DNA from: Streptomyces sp. NRRL S-31
GTDB lineage: Bacteria; Actinomycetota; Actinomycetes; Streptomycetales; Streptomycetaceae
Length of the DNA: 64,000 nucleotides
Assembly (NCBI RefSeq): GCF_000718775.1
Contig: NZ_JOCB01000044.1
Span: 1-64,000, forward strand
Reading direction: 5' to 3'
The notes under the pieces are model-generated. The model was not told the origin of the DNA. It saw only the letters and a list, made by a program, of their open reading frames with translations, and did no database searches. Position 1 is the stretch's first letter. Every line of letters begins with the position of its first letter. This document shows, one piece after another, positions 24,962-34,500 of the stretch. The translations under genes were made by a program, and so were the position numbers.

Positions 24962-26221
24962 GGCGGCCGGGACGGCGGCGGCCCGGTGCGTGCGCCGGGT
25001 CAGCCGGCGCACGTCCGGGACCAGCAGCACCAGGGCGGTGACCAGGACCACCAGGACGGCACAGCCCCACAGGGCGGCCGTGCGGCCGAAGGCGGTCTCG
25101 GCCGGGCCGGCCAGGGCGGTGGCGAGCGGCATGAGGGAGACCGAGCCGAACCAGTCGTACGCCGAGACCCGGGAGAGCTTGTCCTCGGGGATCTCCTGGT
25201 GCAGCGCCGTCATCCAGGAGACGCCGAACACCTCCACCGTCGTACCCGCGGCGAACATCACCGCGTACAGCGCGCCCGGCGGCAGCGGTACGGCCAGCGC
25301 GGCGGCGGGCAGCGCCAGCGGGAAGACGCACAGCGTGCCGGCGAGCAGCAGACGGCGGGGCTTCCAGCGGGTCATCAGCAGGGCGCCGGCCACGGTGCCC
25401 CCGCCGAAAGCGGCCAGGGCCAGGCCCCAGGGGCCCGCGCCGCCCAGGCTGTCCCGGGCGACGAGCGGCCCGTAGACCGCGTCGGCCGCGCCGACCACCG
25501 CGTTGGCGATGGAGAACTGCACGACGATGCTCCACAGCCAGGGCCGGCCGATGAACTCCCGCCAGCCGTCGCGGAGATCGGCGAGCAGGCCCCCGCCCGG
25601 CGGGCGCGGCGGGATGTGGCCGACATCGAGGAAGGAGCGCAGTGCCGCGGCGACGGCGAAGGCCGCCGCGTCGACGGCGAGCACCCAGCCGGGGCCGACG
25701 GCCGCGACCAGGGCGCCGCCGAGCGCGGCGCCGCCGAGGGCCGCGCCCTGGGTGGCCATGCGGAAGACGGCGAACGCCCGGCCCGCCTGCTCGCCCTGGA
25801 CGGAGGACATCAGCATGCCCTCGGCGGCCGGTCCGAAGAACGCCTGGCCGGTGCCGCCGAGCGCGGTGAGCAGCATCATCTGCCACAGCCGGGGCTCACC
25901 GGCCAGCACGAGGGCCGCGAACGCCCCCTGGGAGAGACAGTTGAGGGCGTTGGCGGCGACCATCACGCGGTGCCGGGGCAGCCGGTCCGCGACCGCGCCC
26001 CCGATGAGCAGGAACACCACCAGCGGAAGCGTGCGGGAGGCGGCCACCAGACCCACGTCCCCGCCGTCGCCGCCGGCCTCCAGCACGGCGAACGCGGCGG
26101 CGATCAGCGAGCCGTTGGCGCCGAGGCCGGTCACGACGGCCGCCGCGGTCAGCAGCGAGTAGTTGCGTCCCGCCCAGGCGGGCCTGCGGGCGCGGGCGGA
26201 GGAGCCGGGGGTGGAGGTCAC
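24923..26221 (-). CDS. MFS transporter (MdtG/enterobactin-exporter-like)
   Basis: 432 residues with about twelve hydrophobic segments from residue 25 to 410. The loop 'GGAVADRLPRHRVMVAANAL' is the MFS motif A between helices 2 and 3; 'GTGQAFFGPAAEGMLMSSV' is typical of the MFS_3 group of drug and siderophore exporters. GTG 26221 is chosen because it fits the usual N-terminal length; a TTG at 26257 is possible. Upstream lies a hexanucleotide repeat. The 3' end overlaps the convergent spermidine-synthase-like gene. Substrate unknown. Confidence 0.8.
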   Translation of the reverse strand: MTSTPGSSARARRPAWAGRNYSLLTAAAVVTGLGANGSLIAAAFAVLEAGGDGGDVGLVAASRTLPLVVFLLIGGAVADRLPRHRVMVAANALNCLSQGAFAALVLAGEPRLWQMMLLTALGGTGQAFFGPAAEGMLMSSVQGEQAGRAFAVFRMATQGAALGGAALGGALVAAVGPGWVLAVDAAAFAVAAALRSFLDVGHIPPRPPGGGLLADLRDGWREFIGRPWLWSIVVQFSIANAVVGAADAVYGPLVARDSLGGAGPWGLALAAFGGGTVAGALLMTRWKPRRLLLAGTLCVFPLALPAAALAVPLPPGALYAVMFAAGTTVEVFGVSWMTALHQEIPEDKLSRVSAYDWFGSVSLMPLATALAGPAETAFGRTAALWGCAVLVVLVTALVLLVPDVRRLTRRTHRAAAVPAASADAESPVGGLG

Positions 26222-26300
26222 CGGCCGACTATCGCCGCGGGGCGGCCGGAACGCCAAGTGGATTTACGGGCCGGTCCCGTCGGGGGAGCGAGCCTGCCGT

Positions 26301-26330
26301 CCGAGTCCGAGTCCGAGTCCGAGTCCGAGT
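26301..26330. repeat. (CCGAGT)5 microsatellite
   Basis: Five perfect CCGAGT hexamers between the MFS start (80 bases away) and the stop codon of the next reverse gene. Placed in the MFS 5' region, so copy-number change could alter its expression. Confidence 0.9.
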
Positions 26331-26342
26331 CCGCGCCCGCGT

Positions 26343-27395
26343 TCACTCCACGACCGGGTCGCCGTTCAGCCGCACCGTGGTGAGGATCTTGTCGACGGTC
26401 GCGTCGGACAACTCGTCCTTGACGCCCTTCGCGCCGTACAGCGTCCAGGAGACGAAGCTGCCCGTGGAGTTCTTGAAGGCGAAGGTGACCGCCTTGCCGT
26501 CGGTGGTGCACGCGTTCTTCCGCGGGGCGCCGGTGACGTACGAGGTGGCGACGCTGCCCTGGACGCCCGAGGCGGTCGTGAAGGGCTTCGCCGTGCCGAT
26601 GTGCAGGTACTTCTTGGCGGCGTCCGACTGGTCGGTGTAGCCGCCGAACGCGAAGGTGGCCGAGTCGTTGCGGGCGGTGCTCGCGGTGTCCTTGGCGCCG
26701 TTCTCGCCCTTCGTGCCGCTGGCGGCGAGCGCGTAGGACTCCTTCCTGCCGCCCTTCTCGGAGGTGCAGTGGTCCGGCTTCAGGAACGAGGCCCCGGAGA
26801 AGCCGATGTACGGCGAGCCGTCGCCCTTCTTCTCGTCCTCGAAGAAGGTGAAGACGCCGGGCCGCTCCACCTCCCAGTCGGCGGGGACGTCGAAGGCCGT
26901 GCCGTACTTGGGGTTGACCACGACCTTCCAGCCCGCGACGGTCGGCTTCGCCGTCTCGTTGCCGCGCGGGTCGTCGGTCGCGGACGGGCCGGGCGGCGCG
27001 GATGCCGAACCGGCCGTCGGTGACGGGATCGTGTGCCGTCCGTCCTTGCCGCCGTCCGCCTCGTCGTCCTCGGAGCCGCCGAGCACCAGGAAACCGGTTA
27101 CGGCGGCGGTGACCACGACGGCCGTCGCCGCGATGACCGCGATCAGCTTCGTCCGGCCGCCGCCGCCCCGCGGCGGTTCGGGCGCGGGCGCGGAGGGCTG
27201 TCCCCACTGCGGCTGCTGCCCGTACGGGCCCGCCTGCGGGTACTGCTGGTACCCGGGCTGCTGGTACGGGTTGGGCTGCGGGTGACCCGGCTGCTGTCCC
27301 GGCTGCTGGTACGGGTTCGGCTGCTGGTACGGATTCTGCTGCGGATGGTGCTGCGGGTTCTGCGCGCCCCCTGGCGGCTGCTGATCTGGCCACAT
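26343..27395 (-). CDS. Gln/Pro-rich single-pass membrane protein
   Basis: 350 residues. Residues 1-75 are low-complexity with repeated QQPNPYQQPG-type units; a Pro/Arg/Gly stretch leads into one membrane helix (about residues 82-106, 'LIAVIAATAVVVTAAV'); then an acidic linker and a folded extracytoplasmic domain (about residues 150-350) with two or three Cys. Such N-termini are common in actinobacterial envelope proteins. No family recognised. Divergent from a thioesterase gene. Confidence 0.75.
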   Translation of the reverse strand: MWPDQQPPGGAQNPQHHPQQNPYQQPNPYQQPGQQPGHPQPNPYQQPGYQQYPQAGPYGQQPQWGQPSAPAPEPPRGGGGRTKLIAVIAATAVVVTAAVTGFLVLGGSEDDEADGGKDGRHTIPSPTAGSASAPPGPSATDDPRGNETAKPTVAGWKVVVNPKYGTAFDVPADWEVERPGVFTFFEDEKKGDGSPYIGFSGASFLKPDHCTSEKGGRKESYALAASGTKGENGAKDTASTARNDSATFAFGGYTDQSDAAKKYLHIGTAKPFTTASGVQGSVATSYVTGAPRKNACTTDGKAVTFAFKNSTGSFVSWTLYGAKGVKDELSDATVDKILTTVRLNGDPVVE

Positions 27396-27439
27396 GGCCC
27401 GTAACCCTAGTGTGCTTCTCTGGCCAGGCCAGGCTACTC

Positions 27440-27919
27440 ATGAGTAACATGCCTGCCATGAGCGCAGACCAGATGTCCATCGGCGAGATGCTCGCCGCCA
27501 CCGTGCCCATGGCCCGGACGCTGAACCTGGAGTTCCGGGAGACCGCCCCCGACAGGGCCGTGGTGTCCCTGCCGGACCAGGCCGACTACCACAACCACGT
27601 GGGCGGCCCGCACGCCGGTGCGATGTTCACCCTCGGGGAGTCGGCCAGCGGCGCCATCGTGCTGGCCGCCTTCGGCGACCAGCTCTCGCGCGCCGTCCCG
27701 CTCGCCGTGCGGGCCGAGATCGCCTACAGGAAGCTGGCGATGGGCGCCGTCACCGCGACCGCCACGCTGGGCCGCCCGGCCGCCGAGGTCGTCGCCGAAC
27801 TGGACGCGGGACAGCGCCCCGAGTTCCCGGTCGCGGTCGAGATCCGGCGCGCGGACGGCGCGGTGACGGGCGAGATGACCGTGGTCTGGACGCTGCGGCC
27901 GACCGACCAGGGGAAGTGA
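27440..27919 (+). CDS. Hotdog-fold thioesterase-like protein (DUF4442 type)
   Basis: 159 residues with one hotdog domain: 'LPDQADYHNHVGGPHAGAMF' followed by 'TLGESASGAIVLAAFG' is the central HxxxG-containing helix region of PaaI/YiiD-like proteins. Likely acts on acyl-CoA or acyl-ACP thioesters. Several ATGs lie close together (27440, 27449, 27458, 27473); 27440 has AGG seven bases upstream but 27458 or 27473 are also reasonable. A very strong terminator follows. Confidence 0.75.
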   Translation: MSNMPAMSADQMSIGEMLAATVPMARTLNLEFRETAPDRAVVSLPDQADYHNHVGGPHAGAMFTLGESASGAIVLAAFGDQLSRAVPLAVRAEIAYRKLAMGAVTATATLGRPAAEVVAELDAGQRPEFPVAVEIRRADGAVTGEMTVVWTLRPTDQGK

Positions 27920-27937
27920 GCGGCGAGAAACCGGCCG

Positions 27938-27973
27938 ACGCGCCCCGCCCCGCGATGCCGGGGCGGGGCGTGT
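27938..27973 (+). terminator. Strong stem-loop terminator
   Basis: CGCCCCGCCCCG (27941-27952) and CGGGGCGGGGCG (27959-27970) form a perfect 12-bp stem with loop CGATGC, extendable to 15 pairs including one G-T wobble. It lies 19 bases after the thioesterase stop. Confidence 0.9.
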
Positions 27974-28570
27974 GGCTGTTCCCGGGTGTCCGTGCCCGGC
28001 TCGGGGTCGACGATGTGTACGGCGGTGGGTGAGGGGCCGGTTCAGGACGGTGGTGGTGGGGCCGAGGGGACCGGTGGGGACGGTGGGGCCGGGCCGGTGG
28101 TGCCCGTGACGGCGCGGGGCCTTCTGGCGCCCGCTCCCGGCGTGCGCCCCGCTCATACGGCGGCGGGCACCGGCCGTACCCGGGCCCTGTCCGTTTCCCG
28201 TCGGCCCGGTTCGAGCCACCGGGGCGACGTCACGCGGAATTTACGGACCGCGGCCGGATGTCCCGGCGTGTGACGTGCCGATGGGTCCACGGTGAAGCGG
28301 GCGGATGGTTTGCCGCGCTTGTTCCGGTACGCGCTCGGGGGTCGTACGGTCCCGTACTCCCGGCCGTGCGGAGAATGGGCTGATTCGCCGCCTCTGGCCG
28401 CCTCTTGCCGTGGATTCGACGGGCTGGCCGGATCGGCGTCACCGCCGGGGGAAAGGTCGCGGCGTTATTGACCCGCGAGTAATCACCTCGCTAGTTTCCG
28501 GGGGCCCCGCACCAGAGTGTCTCGCCGCACATACCCCCCACCGTGCTGTCACCGATCGTGCCGGAGCCTC
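27974..28570 (+). promoter_or_regulatory. Upstream region of the synthase cluster
   Basis: About 600 bases with no convincing gene. TTGACC (28468-28473) and TAGTTT (28492-28497), spaced 18 bases, are a good promoter for the first synthase gene, with GGAG ahead of its ATG. ACGTCAC (28227-28233) and GTGACGT (28270-28276) form a spaced inverted repeat. GC drops noticeably in the last 300 bases. Confidence 0.55.
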
Positions 28571-31500
28571 ATGACCTCGCCTGTGCGTGCCCATGACCTG
28601 ATCCTGTGCCTCACCCCCTTCGGAGAACCCGACGCCGGCCTGGCCGCCGCCGCCTCAGCCGCCGGCGCGCTCGGCGTCCTGGACCTGGGCACGGGTGACC
28701 GAAGATCCCGTGACCAGCTCTCCCGCCTGAGCCGGGCCGCCCCGGGCCCCTTCGGCATACGGGTGACCGGGCGCTGTGCCCTCACCCCCGCGGACCTCGG
28801 CGACGCCGTGGACACCGTGCTCCTCACCTCGGACAGCACCTGGAACGCCGACCGGCTCCCGGACGCATGCCGGGTGTTGGTGGAGGTGCATGACCTCGGG
28901 CAGGCTCGGGCGGCCGTCCGTGCCGGTGCGCGGGGGCTGGTCGCCCGGGGAGCCGAGAGCGGTGGCCGGGTCGGCGACCTGACCACCTTCGTCCTGCTGC
29001 AACAACTGCTGTCCGACGAGGAGTTGGTCGACGTCCCGGTGTGGGCCTGCGGGGGCATCGGGCCCCGTACGGCGGCGGCCGCCGTCGCGGGCGGCGCGGC
29101 CGGTGTCGTCCTGGACAGCCAACTGGCCCTGCTGGCCGAGTCGGAGCTGCCCGAGGAGACCCGGGCGGTGCTGCGCTCCCTGGACGGCTCGGAGACCGTG
29201 GTGGTCGGCGGGCACCGGGTGCTGCGGCGACGCGGCCCGGACGCCCCCCGGCCGCCCGCCGACACCCCCGAAGCGGTCGCGCCCCTGCTGGGCGCCCGCG
29301 CACCACGCGGCCGGCTGCTCCCGGTGGGGCAGGACGGCTTCCTCGCCGCCCGCTTCGCCGAGCGGTGGCGGGACGTGCGGGGGGTGGTGCGCGGCCTGAC
29401 GGCGGCGATACGGGAGGTCTCCGGGGCGGCGGCCGCACCGAGGCCGCCCATGCCGACGACCGCGCCCCCCGCGGTGCCGGTGTCCTCGCCGTCCGAGGCG
29501 TCCGTGCGGCCTGTGGTGCCGGTGTCCTCGTCGTCCGAGGCGTCCGTGCGGCCTGTGGTGCCGGTGTCCTCGCCGTCCGTGGAGGCGTCCGCGCGGTCCG
29601 TGGTGCCGAGTGCTGTGGACACGGCCGTCCTTCCCGCGGAGGCGGAGGCGATACCGTCCGCCGGTACCGGCCCTTGGCCCGTGGCCGCCGTGTCCGGTGC
29701 TGACGCCCTGCGGCCCGGGTCGGTGATGAGCCGTGCGCTGGGCACCCGGCTGCCGGTCGCGCAGGGGCCGATGACGCGGGTCAGCGACCAGGCCGGATTC
29801 GCCGCCGCGGTGGCCGAGGACGGGGCGCTGCCCTTCCTCGCGCTGGCCCTGGCCGACGGGGAACGGGCCCGGGCGATGCTCACCGAGGCGCGTGCCGTGC
29901 TGGACGGCCGGGCCTGGGGCGTGGGCGTGCTCGGCTTCGCGCCCGAGGACGTCAGGAACGCCCAGCTGGACGCCGTACGGGAACTGCGGCCCACGCACGC
30001 GATCGTCGCAGGCGGCCGGCCCGCCCAGGCCCAGGCGCTGGAGCGGGCCGGCATCCGCACCTTCCTGCACGTGCCCTCGCCGGGGCTGCTGCGCCAGTTC
30101 CTGGACGCCGGTGTGCGCCGATTCGTGTTCGAGGGCTCCGAGTGCGGCGGGCACGTCGGGCCCCGGGCCTCCTTCCCGCTCTGGGAGGCACAGCTCGCCG
30201 TCCTGGAGGACTTCCTGGCGGACTTCCCGGCGGACGCCGCCGCGCGTGGCACGGCCGACGGCGCGACCGGCCCCGGCGACGGCGGTGAGGCGCCCCCGCT
30301 GGAGGTGTTCTTCGCGGGCGGCATCCACGACGAGCGGTCCGCGGCGATGGTCGCCGCCCTGGCCGCACCGCTCACCGCCCGGGGCGCCGCCGTCGGCGTT
30401 CTCATGGGCACCGCCTACCTGTTCACCGAGGAGGCGGTCGCCCGCGGTGCCGTCCGGCCGCTGTTCCAGCGGCAGGTCCTGGCCGCCACCGGGACCGCCC
30501 TGCTGGAGACCGCGCCCGGCCATGCCACCCGCTGTGTGCCCAGCCCTTTCACCCGCGACTACCGCGAGCGGGAGGCCGGGTTGCGTACGGCGGGCCTGCC
30601 GGACCGGCAGGTCTGGGAGCGGCTGGAGCGGCTCAACGTCGGCCGGCTGCGCATCGCCAGCAAGGGCGTGACACGCGCCGAGGGCGGTGAGTTACGGGCC
30701 GTCGACGAGGAACGTCAGCTCGGCGAGGGCCTGTTCATGGCGGGCCAGGTCGCCGTCCTGCGCTCGGCGCCCACCACCGTGGCGGCCCTGCACCACGCGG
30801 TGACCGACGGCGCCGCCGACTTCCTGGCCGCACGCGCCGCGGGGCCCGCCGCCCGCGGGACGGCGCCGAGCCCCCGCGCCGCCGCACACCCGTCCCCGCC
30901 CCCGCCTCCGCCGCTCGACATCGCGATCGTCGGCATGGCGTGCATGTTCCCGCAGGCACCCGACCTCGCCGCCTTCTGGGCGAACATCGTCGCCGGGCGC
31001 GACTCCGTCACCGAGGTCCCGCCCGAACGCTGGGACCCCGCCGTGCACCACGACACCGGCATGACCACGTCGAAATGGGGCGGTTTCCTGCCCGAGATCC
31101 CCTTCGACCCGCTGCGCTACGGCATCCCGCCCGCCTCACTCGGCAGCATCGACCCCGCCCAGCTGCTGTCCCTGGAGGCGGCCCGCAGAGCGCTGGACGA
31201 CGCCGGGTACGGCGAGCGGGGCCGGTGGTTCGACCGCTCCCGCACCTCCGTCGTCTTCGGCGCCGAGGCGGGCAGCGACCTGTCCGGCGCGCTCACCCTG
31301 CGCACCGTCCTGCCGTCGTACTACGGCGCGGTCCCCGACGGTCTCGACCAGCAGTTGCCCCGGCTCACCGAGGACTCCTTCCCCGGGATGCTGGCCAACG
31401 TCATCTCCGGGCGGATCGCCAACCGCCTGGACCTCGGCGGCGCCAACTACACGGTGGACGCCGCCTGCGCCTCCTCCCTCGCCGCGCTGGACGTGGCCTG

Positions 31501-34500
31501 CAAGGAACTGGTCTGCGGCACCAGCGACACCGTGCTGTGCGGCGGTGCCGACCTGCACAACGGCATCAACGACTACGTCCTGTTCTCCGCCGTGCACGCT
31601 CTCTCCCCGACCGGCCGGTCCCGCGCCTTCGACTCCTCCGCCGACGGCATCGCCCTCGGCGAGGGCGTGGCCTGCCTGGTCCTCAAGCGGCTCGCGGACG
31701 CCGAGCGCGACGGCGACCGGATCTACGGCGTGGTCAAGGGTCTCGGCTCCGCCAGCGACGGCCGCTCCCTCGGCCTGACCGCGCCCCGCCCCGAAGGACA
31801 GCGGGCCGCGCTGGAACGGGCGTACCGCAACGCCGGGGTGCCGCCGGCCGCGGTCGGTCTGCTGGAGGCGCACGGCACCGGGACCGTCGTCGGCGACCGC
31901 ACCGAACTCGACGTACTGGGCGAGGTGTTCGCCGAGGCCGGCGCGGAGACCGGCGGCTGTGCGCTCGGCTCGGTGAAGTCGCAGATCGGGCACACCAAGT
32001 GCGCCGCCGGGCTGGCCGGGCTGATCAAGGCGACGCTGGCGCTGTACACCGGGGTCAAACCGCCCACCCTGCACGTGGAACGGCCCAACCCGGCCTGGAC
32101 GGCGGGGGAGAGCCCGTTCGCCTTCCACACCCGGGCCCGGCCCTGGGCCGTACCGGCCGCCGAACGGGTGGCCGGAGTCAGCGCGTTCGGCTTCGGCGGC
32201 ACCAATTTCCACGCGGTGCTCGCGGCGTACGGTGACGCACCACCGCCCCGGCAGGCCCTGGACGCCTGGCCCGCCGAACTGTTCCTCTTCCGGGGCCGGG
32301 ACCTGGCGGCCGCCCGCCGGACCGCCGGGGAACTGCTGCGGGCCGCCGAGTCCGACGGCAGCCCCTGGCGGCTGCGCGACCTCGCCCTGGCGGCGGCCCA
32401 CCGCGCCGACACCTCGCACGACCCGGTCCAGGCGGCCGTCGTCGCCCACGACACGGAGGAGCTGATCACCCGGCTCCGGCACGTCCTTGCCGCGGACCCC
32501 GCCCCGGCCGCCGGCGTCCACCTCGCCGCCCCGGCCGGTGGGGGCGACTTTCCGCGCACGGACCCGGGCAAGGTCGCCTTCCTCTTCCCGGGGCAGGGCA
32601 GCCAGCGCACCGGCATGCTCGGCGAGCTGCTGGTGACGCTGCCCGAACTGCGGCACTACCTGCACCTCGGCCGGGCCCACGCCGACCGTCTCTTCCCGCC
32701 GGCCGCCTTCGACGACGCCACCGACGAGCGCCACCGGGCCGCCCTCACCGACACCCGGACGGCACAGCCCGCCCTCGGCATCACGGGCCTGGCCGCCCAC
32801 GCCTTCCTCACCTCCGCCGGTGTCCACCCCGACCTGGCCGCCGGGCACAGCTACGGCGAACTCGTCGCCCTCGCCGCGGCCGGCGCCCTCGATCCGGAGA
32901 CCCTGCTGGAGCTGAGCGCCGAGCGGGCCGGCGCGATCCTCGCCGCGGCCGGGGACGAGCCCGGCACCATGGCGGCCGTCGGCGCCCCCGCCGAGACCGT
33001 CGTACGCGCCCTGCGCACGGCCGGGGCACCGGAGTCGGTCGTCGTCGCCAACCTCAACTCACCCGAGCAGACGGTGGTCTCCGGACCCACCGCCGATGTC
33101 GACACCGCCGTCAAGGCCCTGCGCTCGGCCGGACTCGGCGCCCGCCGCATCCCGGTGGCCTGCGCCTTCCACAGCCCGCTGGTGGCGGCGGCGGGCGACC
33201 GGTTCGCCGAGGTGCTGGCGGACAAGCCGGTCCGGGCGCCCGAGTTCCCCGTCTGGGCCAACCGCACCGCCACGCCGTACCCGGCCGACCCCGGCGCCGT
33301 ACGCGCCGGACTCGCCGCCCAGATCGGCGCCCCGGTGGCGTTCGCCGCGCAGATCGAGGCGATGTACGAGGACGGGGCCCGGATCTTCGTCGAGGCGGGC
33401 CCGGGGAAGGTCCTCACCCGCCTCGTCGGCCAGATCCTCGGCGACCGGCCGCACCGCACCATCGCCTGCGAGCCACGGCCCGACAGCGGTCTGGACGGCT
33501 GGCTGGACGCGCTCGCCCGGCTCGCCACGGCCGGTCAGCCGGTGCGCACCACCTGGCTCTTCCACGGCCGTGACGCCGTCGACGCGCTGCGCACCCCGGC
33601 ACCCGAGCGGCCCGGCTGGACGGTCGACGGACACCTCGTCCGCACGGCCGCCGGAGCCCTCCTGCCCGGTGCCCTCGCGCCGGCCCGACGCGTAGTGGAG
33701 ACGACTGTGACGACCGCCCAGCCGAACGGCTCCCCGGCCGACCGGGACGCGTTGATCTCCGAATTCCTGCGCACCAGCCGGGAGATGATCGCCGCCCAGC
33801 GGGACGTGCTGCTCACCTACTTCGGCGCCCCGGCGGACGCGCCCACGCCCGTGTCCCCCCTCGCACCGCCGGTCCCCATGGCACCGCCGGCACCTCTCGC
33901 ACCGCCGGCGCCTCTCGCGTCGCCGGCTTCCCCCGCGTCCGCCGTTCCGGCACCGGCCGGGCCGGCCGACGAGCCCGTGCCCGGCCCGGCCGCCGCCTCG
34001 GCCGACGACGTGGAGCGGGTGGTACGCGAGATCATCAGCGAACGCACCGGCTACCCCGTCGACATGATCGAGCCCGGCCTGGACCTGGAGGCCGACCTGA
34101 GCATCGACTCGATCAAGCGCGCCGAGATCGCCGGTGAACTCGCCCGGCGGCTGGGCATCGCGGGCGGAGCGGAGCTGCTGGCCGACGCCGAGCTGGAGGA
34201 GCTGGCCAAGGCGCGCACCGCCGCGGCGGTCACGACTTGGCTGACGGCACGCCTGGGCGCGGCCGGGGGAGCCTCCGGCCATGCGGCGCGGAACGACGGC
34301 ACACCGGCACCGGCAGCGGCAGCGGCACCGGCACGGGCACCGGAAACGGTCCCCGCCGCACCGGCCACGGCTATCGCGATTACCGGTACGCCGACTACCG
34401 GTACGCCGACTACCGGTACGCCGATTACCGGTACGCCGGCTTCCGGTACGTCCGCCCCCGCCGCGCCGCTCCCCGGCACCCCGGCCCCCGCCGCAGCGGA

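Noticed and set aside
28230..28442. 70-codon reverse ORF before the synthase cluster
   Set aside because: No ribosome site, no domain and shadow-like composition.
28305..28574. 89-codon ORF before the synthase cluster
   Set aside because: Overlaps the predicted promoter and the synthase start; Arg-rich with no family features.
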